Shown: positions 16,117 through 24,400 of the stretch, piece after piece | Position numbering within the stretch: position 1 is the stretch's first letter | How the letters are laid out: each line of letters starts with the position of its first letter | Assembly (NCBI GenBank): GCA_027858965.1 | Contig: JAQIBS010000056.1 | Span: 1 to 64,000, forward strand | Source: Kiritimatiellia bacterium | GTDB lineage: Bacteria > Verrucomicrobiota > Kiritimatiellia > RFP12 > UBA1067 | Length of the DNA stretch: 64,000 bases | Reading direction: 5' to 3' | The notes under the pieces: generated by a model | Told to the model about the DNA's origin: nothing | The model's database searches: none | Seen by the model: only the letters and a program-made list of their open reading frames with translations | Position numbers and translations under genes: made by a program

Positions 16117-16436
16117 TTAGTCGCAAACAAACAGATCACCTGCGCAAATATTAGCCTCACAGCTAGCTCGGGCATCGACAGGCCAGAAGCATTGAGGACG
16201 TGGATGAGACACATGAGGATTGCCTGCCTCAGGGCGGCAGCTCGACAGACAGTTGATCCATTGCTCTGGAACAGAATCTCTGCCATAGACTGCACCAAGC
16301 AGAGTTCCGCAGATGCACGCATTGGTGTCTGTATCGTCTCCGCATATTACGGCATCGATAGACCCTCTTCAAGGTTCGCGGCGTGCAGAAGTCGCCACAG
16401 CGCGTTCTGAAAGGCAATTAAAACCCACCCCTGCTG
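16117..16436 (-). pseudogene. Frameshifted remnant of an ADP-ribosylglycohydrolase
   Basis: Translating the minus strand gives GWVLIAFQNALWRLLHAANLEEG. After a one-base shift it continues with AVICGDDTDTNACICGTLLGAVYGRD and then CRPEAG..PRPQCFWPVDA before a stop at 16117-16119. This is the C-terminal metal-binding block of the DraG/ADP-ribosylglycohydrolase family (usual GGDTDTNA). The N-terminal two thirds are absent, so the gene is dead. It marks a rearranged junction at the left edge of the defence island. Confidence 0.8.
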
Positions 16437-16959
16437 ATAGACATCCGCGCGGCGAGGTCAACCCTTAGAATAAAAGTTAGCGGTTCTGCAACGGACTACA
16501 AACTAACAGAAAACATCCCCAGCTCCCCACAATCACAAAACTAAACATCAATCAAGCCTCTTCGACCTACTGAAGTTTACAAAAGCAGGACTAGGAATAC
16601 AAGGAGGGAAAATAAGAAGTTGTAAGAAGTTCTAAAGTGCAAAAGTTCTAATGCGATGCATTAGCCAGCTTTGCTGGCCCCGCAACGGCGGGGTGCGGAA
16701 GTTGGAAAGACGTCTGGTTGCAACGCTGTTTATCTTCGCAGGCGCAGTGGATAATAACTGCGTGAATTGAGACCTGTTAAATTTTAACTGAAGGGCAGCC
16801 CCCGTAGCCCTGAATTGGCATAACATGAGGCAAACACCTTGATATTAAAAATTATATATAAATACCATACCAGATTTTGACATTACCTGCCGTTTATGCC
16901 AGACTTTAGGTGCTTGAACAGAGGCTGGGGGAATACACCTTTTTAGGAGTGGTCATATA
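16437..16959. other. Intergenic stretch before hsdR without a gene
   Basis: About 520 bases with no supported coding frame. It contains a short hairpin (GCCAGC TTT GCTGGC at 16664-16678) followed by a GC-rich CCCGC..GCGGG inverted repeat, in a stretch of AT-rich sequence. The hsdR promoter should be in the last 150 bases (AT-rich around 16840-16875), but I cannot fix a clear -35/-10 pair. Confidence 0.4.
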
Positions 16960-19755
16960 ATGCCGGGGAATCAGAATCCTGAACAGATAGCCAGAGACAA
17001 AATCGATGCCATGCTGCATGATGCAGGGTGGGCCGTACAATCTATAAAGGCTGTTGACCTCTCGGCATCCCGCGGGGTAGCCATCCGGGAGTACCAGACG
17101 GATATCGGTCCTGTTGACTATGCTCTCTTTGTTGATCATGCACCTGTAGGAGTCATAGAGGCAAAACGCGAAGAGGAAGGACAGAAGCTCACATCTCACG
17201 AAGACCAGGCCGAGTTCTATGCCAAAAGCAAGCTGAAGTACCTGAATAACGCCGAATTGCCCTTTGTTTACGAAAGTACCGGCACCCTGACCCACTTCAC
17301 CGATAAGCGTGATCCAAAACCCCGGGCCCGCGAGGTATTCAATTTTCATCGTCCGGAAACCCTTGCTGAGTGGTTCGGTCAAAGCAATAGCCTGCGGACC
17401 CGCCTTCTGTCACTACCCGTTTTGAATAATGAGGGGCTGCGCAAAGCCCAGTTTAACGCAATTAACAACCTTGAAGAGTCTTTTAAACACAACCGTCCCA
17501 AGGCGCTTATCCAGATGGCCACCGGTGCAGGTAAAACCTTCACCGCATGTACATTCGCTTACCGCCTGCTGAAACATGCCGACGCTAAACGGATCCTCTT
17601 TCTTGTAGACACAAAAAACCTCGGTGAACAGGCTGAACAGGAGTTCTTTAAATACCAGCCAACCGACGATAACCGCAAGTTTACCGAGCTGTATAACGTT
17701 CAAAGACTAACCTCAAACTACATTGCTTCAGACAACCAGGTATGCATCTCCACAATCCAGCGGATCTACTCCATCCTGCAGGGCAAAGAGCTTGATGACT
17801 CCGCCGAGAACGAGAACCCGAATGAATCAGCGATTCAATGGCAGAAAAAAGAGCCGATGCCGGTTGAATATTCAGCCCAGAACCCCATTGAACAGTTCGA
17901 CTTTATTGTCATCGATGAGTGTCACCGCTCCATCTACAACCTGTGGAAACAGATGCTCGACTACTATGACGCCTTTCTTATCGGCCTGACTGCCACCCCC
18001 GACAAACGTACATTCGGTTTCTTCAATGAGAATGTGGTCAGTGAATACACCTATGAGGAATCGGTAACCGACGGAGTTAACGTCCCCTACGATGTATACA
18101 CCATCGAAACGGAGATCACGCAGCAGGGAGCAAAGCTGAAAGCTAAAGAGTATGTGGACAAGCGCGAGAAGCTCAGCCGCAAGAAACGCTGGGAGCAGCT
18201 TGACGAAGACCTGGACTATAAACCGAACCAACTCGACAAAGATGTGGTCAATCCCAGCCAGATCCGCAAGATCATTTCGACATTCAAGGAGGCGCTGCAA
18301 GAGATATTCCCCGACCGATTCATGAAGGACGGTCAATTCGAGGTTCCCAAAACACTTGTCTTTGCCAAAACCGACAGCCACGCCGATGACATCATTAAAA
18401 TAATCCGCGAGGAGTTTGATGAATCCAACGACTTCTGCAAAAAGCTGACCTATAAAAGCGATGAAGACCCTAAATCCGTTCTTAACCGCTTCCGTAACTC
18501 CTGGGCACCACGAATCGCAGTAACAGTAGACATGGTTGCCACCGGCACCGATGTCAAACCGCTGGAGGTGCTTCTCTTCATGCGCGATGTCAGAAGCAGC
18601 AACTACTTTGAACAGATGAAAGGGCGCGGCACCCGCTCTATCGACTTTGAAGACCTCAAAAAAGTCAGCTGCACCGTAAAACACACGAAAACCCACTTTG
18701 TGGTTGTTGATGCCGTAGGCACGTTCAAATCCAAGAAAACCGACAGCCGTCCGTTGGAGCGTAAACGAAGCGTACCGCTGAAAGATCTGCTGGGAGCGGT
18801 TACCATGGGAGCGGTCGATGAAGACCTCTTCACATCACTGGCCAACCGCCTGATCCGCCTGGACAAACAGCTGACCGAGAATGAGAAAGAGACTTTTGCC
18901 GACATGACCGACGGCAAAACCCTTGGTAGCTGCGCCCGCAACCTCCTGAGAGCTTACGATCCGGATGAGTACGAACCGAAGATGCAGGCATTGATTAAGG
19001 CAATCCCCCCTGCTGATCGCAGACCGGATGACGAAGAACGATGTAAAAATCAGGCAATCCATATGCTGGCAAGCGAAGCGTCCAAAACCTTCAACGGCAC
19101 ACTCAATGGATACATCGACAATGTCCGCAAGGTGCACGAGCAGGTGATCGATTCTATTAACATCGACCACCTCATCAGCTCCGGCTGGGACAAAGATGCC
19201 AAAGAGAACGCCGCAAACCTTGTCCAGGAGTTCACGGATTACATCGAAGCCAACAAAGACCAGATAACCGCCCTCAGCATATTTTACGACCAGCCCTACC
19301 GCCGACGAGAGTTAACCTTCACTATGGTCCGCAAGCTTCTCGAAAAGATCAAGCAGGAGAAACCGGTGCTTGCCCCGCATAATGTCTGGGAAGCATACGC
19401 TCATGTCGATGGTGTGATCGGCGAGAGGCCCATGAGTGAACTGACCGCACTGATAGCCCTGATCCGCCGGGCAATTGGCATCGACTCCCAGCTCACCCCC
19501 TACAGTAAAACCGTGGACAAAAACTTTCAGGAGTGGGTATTCAAAAAACAGGCCGGCGCACTCAAATTCACAGAGGAACAGATGCAGTGGCTAAGGATGA
19601 TCAAAGATCATATCGTCACCAGCTTCCATATAGGGGTGGACGACCTCGACTTCACACCCTTTGATTCCCAGGGCGGACGAGGTAAGATGTGGCAGCTCTT
19701 CGGGGATAAGATGACCGAGGTTATGGCCGAGCTTAATGAAGTTCTTGCTGCTTAA
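16960..19755 (+). CDS. hsdR: Type I restriction enzyme, R (helicase-nuclease) subunit
   Basis: This 931-residue motor subunit translocates DNA and cuts it when bound to HsdM/HsdS at unmodified sites. The N-terminal nuclease shows YALFVDHAPVGVIEAKREE (about 45-70), the D...ExK site. The superfamily 2 helicase follows: Walker A MATGAGKTFTA (about 187), Walker B VIDECHRSIYN (about 311), an AxTATP-like motif III (GLTATPDKR), and later VDMVATGTDV and MKGRGTRS (motifs V and VI). Length is in the normal range for HsdR. An AGGAG lies about 12 bases before the ATG. It is separated by 156 bases from hsdS, and the locus order is hsdR, hsdS, STAND gene, hsdM. Confidence 0.95.
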   Translation: MPGNQNPEQIARDKIDAMLHDAGWAVQSIKAVDLSASRGVAIREYQTDIGPVDYALFVDHAPVGVIEAKREEEGQKLTSHEDQAEFYAKSKLKYLNNAELPFVYESTGTLTHFTDKRDPKPRAREVFNFHRPETLAEWFGQSNSLRTRLLSLPVLNNEGLRKAQFNAINNLEESFKHNRPKALIQMATGAGKTFTACTFAYRLLKHADAKRILFLVDTKNLGEQAEQEFFKYQPTDDNRKFTELYNVQRLTSNYIASDNQVCISTIQRIYSILQGKELDDSAENENPNESAIQWQKKEPMPVEYSAQNPIEQFDFIVIDECHRSIYNLWKQMLDYYDAFLIGLTATPDKRTFGFFNENVVSEYTYEESVTDGVNVPYDVYTIETEITQQGAKLKAKEYVDKREKLSRKKRWEQLDEDLDYKPNQLDKDVVNPSQIRKIISTFKEALQEIFPDRFMKDGQFEVPKTLVFAKTDSHADDIIKIIREEFDESNDFCKKLTYKSDEDPKSVLNRFRNSWAPRIAVTVDMVATGTDVKPLEVLLFMRDVRSSNYFEQMKGRGTRSIDFEDLKKVSCTVKHTKTHFVVVDAVGTFKSKKTDSRPLERKRSVPLKDLLGAVTMGAVDEDLFTSLANRLIRLDKQLTENEKETFADMTDGKTLGSCARNLLRAYDPDEYEPKMQALIKAIPPADRRPDDEERCKNQAIHMLASEASKTFNGTLNGYIDNVRKVHEQVIDSINIDHLISSGWDKDAKENAANLVQEFTDYIEANKDQITALSIFYDQPYRRRELTFTMVRKLLEKIKQEKPVLAPHNVWEAYAHVDGVIGERPMSELTALIALIRRAIGIDSQLTPYSKTVDKNFQEWVFKKQAGALKFTEEQMQWLRMIKDHIVTSFHIGVDDLDFTPFDSQGGRGKMWQLFGDKMTEVMAELNEVLAA

Positions 19756-19911
19756 GTTTTGTATTTCTCGCAGAGATGCAGAGTGCGCAGAGAAAATTTT
19801 GAATAGAAGGAAACGAAGAATTTAGATGACAATTAATCCCATACATAAATTAACAACAACCAATTTTCAATTATCCATTTTCCACTCTCATTTAAATCAT
19901 GGGGTAGCATA

Positions 19912-21390
19912 ATGCGAGACAATTGGATTGAAGTTGAATTGGGTGACATACTTGAGACAGCCACGGGGAATACTCCATCAAAAAAGGAGCCTGCAAATTA
20001 CGGCAATGACATACCTTTCATAAAACCACCAGACTTGAAAGACCAACGCATAAATACAGTTTCCGAATTCTTAAGTATTGAGGGAATGAAGAAGGGCCGC
20101 ATCTTACAAGAAGGTTCTGTTCTTGTAACATGCATAGGAACCTTAGGGCGCACGGGAATTTGCAAATATCCTGTGTCCTTCAATCAACAAATTAATGCCA
20201 TAAAACCAGATCCCAACATCATTCCTGAATTCACATTTTACCAAATACAAAATCCGTATTTCAGAAAAGAGATGGAGCGACTGAGTTCAGCAACTACGGT
20301 CGCTATTCTTAACAAGAGCAAGTTTAATTCAATTCAATATAAGCTTGCCCCCCTTCCCGAGCAGCGGGCGATTGTGGCGAAGATTGAACAGCTGTTCAGC
20401 GATCTGGATAATGGCATCGCCAACCTCAAAGACGCCAAAGAAAAACTCACCATCTACCGCCAGGCCCTCCTCAAAAAAGCCTTCGAGGGAGAGCTGACCA
20501 AAGAGTGGAGGTCACAACAAACAAACCTGCCGACAGCCGACCAACTCCTCAAGCAGATCAAAGAAGAACGCACCCGCCACTATGAACAACAACTCAAAGA
20601 GTGGCAGCAAGCAGTCACAGAGTGGGAAAAAAATGGCAAAGAGGGCAAGAAGCCGGGGAAACCGAAGAAACTGAGGCTATTACCTCCTCTTGGTGAAAAA
20701 GAAAAAGGTTCTCTCTCACATCTACCCAACAAGTGGTTTTACGACTACTTATTTTATGCTGGCGAAATGGGGCGCGGAAAATCTAAACACAGGCCCAGAA
20801 ATGACAAACAACTTTTTGGAGGTATTTATCCCTTCATTCAAACCGGAGATGTTAAAGCACAAACAGTGATCACAAAGTACAGCCAAACATACAACAAGGT
20901 CGGCCTAGCACAGAGCAAGCTTTGGCCAAAAGGCACCCTTTGTATAACCATTGCGGCCAACATTGCAGAAACAAGTTTCCTCGGCATTGATGCTTGTTTT
21001 CCTGATAGCATTGTAGGCTTTACTCCTTTTGCGGGTATTTTCAAATCCAAGTATATCGAGTACTTTTTCAGAGCTGCAAAATCTCGTATTGAAGCCTATG
21101 CTCCTGCCACAGCGCAAAAAAATATTAACTTAACAACATTGGAAAACTTGGTAATTCCATTTTGCTCCATCCAAGAACAAAACCAGATCGTTCAAGAGAT
21201 CGAATCACGGCTATCGGTTTGCGACAAACTCGCCGAAAATATCGACGCTAGCCTGCAACAATCCGAAGCCCTGCGCCAAAGCATACTCAAGCGCGCCTTT
21301 GAAGGCAAACTGCTAACCAATACAGAACTCGCCACCTGCCGTAAAGAACCCGACTGGGAACCAGCTGGGAAGTTGCTGGAGCGGACATAA
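19912..21390 (+). CDS. hsdS: Type I restriction-modification specificity subunit
   Basis: This 492-residue DNA-recognition subunit has two target recognition domains (about 1-145 and 265-400), each followed by a conserved helical spacer. Spacer one contains LAPLPEQRAIVAKIEQLF...LLKKAFEGELT. Spacer two contains IQEQNQIVQEIESRL...ILKRAFEGKLL. The repeated LPEQ..IV..IE and LKKAFEGxL patterns are diagnostic. A Lys/Glu-rich linker (about 215-250) joins the halves. It works with HsdM for methylation and with both HsdM and HsdR for cleavage. The first recognition half is more AT-rich than the spacer, as is usual for swapped recognition domains. Confidence 0.94.
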   Translation: MRDNWIEVELGDILETATGNTPSKKEPANYGNDIPFIKPPDLKDQRINTVSEFLSIEGMKKGRILQEGSVLVTCIGTLGRTGICKYPVSFNQQINAIKPDPNIIPEFTFYQIQNPYFRKEMERLSSATTVAILNKSKFNSIQYKLAPLPEQRAIVAKIEQLFSDLDNGIANLKDAKEKLTIYRQALLKKAFEGELTKEWRSQQTNLPTADQLLKQIKEERTRHYEQQLKEWQQAVTEWEKNGKEGKKPGKPKKLRLLPPLGEKEKGSLSHLPNKWFYDYLFYAGEMGRGKSKHRPRNDKQLFGGIYPFIQTGDVKAQTVITKYSQTYNKVGLAQSKLWPKGTLCITIAANIAETSFLGIDACFPDSIVGFTPFAGIFKSKYIEYFFRAAKSRIEAYAPATAQKNINLTTLENLVIPFCSIQEQNQIVQEIESRLSVCDKLAENIDASLQQSEALRQSILKRAFEGKLLTNTELATCRKEPDWEPAGKLLERT

Positions 21391-21439
21391 GATGGAAAAA
21401 CAGTATCCTAACAGAAGCAAATAAAGGTAAGAAATAAGC

Positions 21440-24400
21440 ATGGCAAAGGAAAGTAAATTTAATCGATCTGGTGTACGCAGGGCAGGTGATGATTATCAGG
21501 ATGCTCAAGCTCTAACCTACTTAGTTTCCATGCTCGAACATCCTGGTCGATATGAATGGGTAAAGGTTGAGGCATCTGAATATGGGTATCTTGACGACAT
21601 AGTAATAAAATATGCTAATGGCGACCTTGAGTTGTTACAGGTGAAATTTGCGGCACATCCTGATGAACCTGATGATGCATATAATTGGGAATCTTTGCTT
21701 AAGACCCGTACCGGGAAAAAAGGAAAAGAACTTCCTTCATTAATCAAAAAGTGGGGCGATTCAATACTTGACCTTCATGCTCAAGAGGAAGTTTTTAAAT
21801 CTAGCCTTGTCACAAATCGAAAACTAGCTCCCGAAATCGAGTCATGCCTTGACACGACAAACTTAACCATTGATTTAGACAAAATACCGGATAAAATTAT
21901 TACTGAGCTTAAACGGCAAATTGGCCCAAAAGAACAGTTAAATATCGTTTTTGGCAATCTTGTTTTCAAAACTGATCAGCCTGAATGCGAAGTATTAGAA
22001 TCTTCTTGCCTTCGACGATTTCAAGCAGTTAGCGGTAAAAATGAAGGCTGGCTAAACCTGAAAGACAATCTTAAAAAATGGATTAAAGAAAAAGACTTAC
22101 CAAACACTAGTGGAGAAATCAAAATTCATGACGTGCAAAATGCAGCTTTGTGGTATCGATTACAGTCACTCCCTCAAGAATTTGAAATTCCGTATGATTA
22201 TATCCTTCCGTCGGAACAATTTTTTCAAGAAGTCAATGACGCTTCACTAACAGCGGGCTGCAGCGTAATTTGTGGAACGCCGGGGGTTGGTAAAAGCACT
22301 TTTATAAGCTACCTGTTCAGACACCTACAAAATCAGAACAGGGATGTTGTACGTCACCATTATTTCCTTTCCCTTGATGATAATTCAACAGGCCGATTTG
22401 ATCACAATAAGGTGGCTGAATCACTAATGGCTGATCTCCAAATTGCAGCAAGCGAAGCCCTTGCTAAATTTATAGACGACAACCCAAACCCATCTGACTT
22501 TGCGAAATGGCTTGATCAATGTAACAAGTACTATATCAAACACTCAAGACCGTTAGTAATTATCATCGATGGTCTTGATCATGTCTGGAGGGAAAGACGT
22601 AACATATCGGAATTACTAAAATTATTCGAAATTATTCTTCCCTGTCGTCCCGGAATTTCCATCATTATCGGAACTCAACCGGTGCCAGACGAACAATTAC
22701 CAGAACGTCTTTTATCTCAAGCTCCTCGCAATCAATGGAAAGAACTGCCATGGCTAACAGAGGAAGCAATAGCTAAACTTCTCCAAAAACAAGAGTCTTT
22801 GCTTTCATTACGCTGGCCAAAAGAAAGACAAAAAGACGAACTCTTAGAAATTTCAAGTATTTTATACGAAAAGACCCAAGGGCATCCTCTTGTCCTTAAA
22901 TTTACTTTTCAAACATTGTTAGATTCAGGTAAACGTATTGAGAGAACTAACGTTAGCTCATTGAATTCATGGAATGGCGATAATATCGAATCATATTATT
23001 CATCACTATGGAGAAGCCTATCCAGTGAAGGGAGGTTTGTCCTTTGTCTTTTTGCCGTATCAGGTTTTGTGTTTCCTGAAGATGGGTTAATAACTGTTTG
23101 CACACATGCGCGATTTAACCCAGCTGAATCACAAAATGGTTTTAGAACAGTTCGTCATCTTTTAACTCGATCAGCGCTGGGTTGGCGAGCATTTCATCAA
23201 AGCCTTGATGTGTTCGTACGAAAATCTGCAGAACTACCTGGTTATGCAAGCATTATTGCTAGCGCAATCACTCAGTGGCTTGATAATAATGCCCCTGAAT
23301 ACTGGCAATGGGCTTACCTTTGGCGATGGCAGTCAAAAAGAGGTAATAGTGAACCATTAATAACTGGAATTACACGTGAATGGGTTATTGATTCAATATC
23401 TAAAGGATATCCATTAAAAACGATTTGCCAGATTACGGAACATTCGGCCATTTCTGCCTTACGAACCGGCGACTTGTATCATTTTGTAAAGAATATGTTT
23501 CTTAAAGAATATGCACAAGACCAAGCCGAATATAAAGACCCGGATTCTTTCTCAAAATGGAATATAGTACAGTTATTCTCAAGCGGAACTCCTTTACTTA
23601 CAGAGATTTTGCTAACTCATAGCCAATACTTATCAGATCCTCAACTATACGGTGTTGCACAGAAACTTGCTGTAGATGGCAAGCAAACAGAATTACAGAC
23701 TGTTGTTGCTGAATTACTACAACGAATAAGAAAGCCCAAGTCTAGACAGAACAAAGACTGGCAATCCGAAGTAAAATACCTGATAGGCAGCAAAGCCTAT
23801 TCGGAAACCCTGACAACCAAAGAATTAATTGACATCATCAAGCGGAATCGTTCTAGAATTGATACTGTCGAGCTATGCAAAACTATTTGCGAAAGCCTTG
23901 CTCATGCAAATCGAACTTCATTAATTCATTCTCTCGCAAATGAAGAATTAGAACAAGGCGAGCGTGACATTCTTCTAAATATCGGTTTTCAGCATGCCCT
24001 ATTTCACAATCTAAACTGGAACGATTTAGCCGATCAATATTCAAATAATCCATTTTCATATATCTATAAAACGCTTAATAACCGCAACACTATTCCAACA
24101 AAAAACTTCACTTTACCTAACCATGATATTCTAAATATCAAACACATGTATCAAAATAAGAAGCAGGTTATATCTTGGTTAGAAGATACGTATTTTACTG
24201 TCCTTGCAAACTATTTATCTGATCAGTCTGATGTCATTGATGATTGGAAAAAAGGCATTGGTGATTACACTTGGGCACGAGAGTTTACAGGGTTGACAAT
24301 TGAGCTCGCTTTCCAAACAGCTATTAACATAAAAGAAGGAAATCCGTTTACAATCGTAGATGTATATGACCATTTTTCTCAGCTTGAACCTCCAAAATTT

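Noticed and set aside
17872-18696. 274-residue minus-strand frame in hsdR
   Set aside because: Antisense to the helicase domain, without motif or ribosome binding site.
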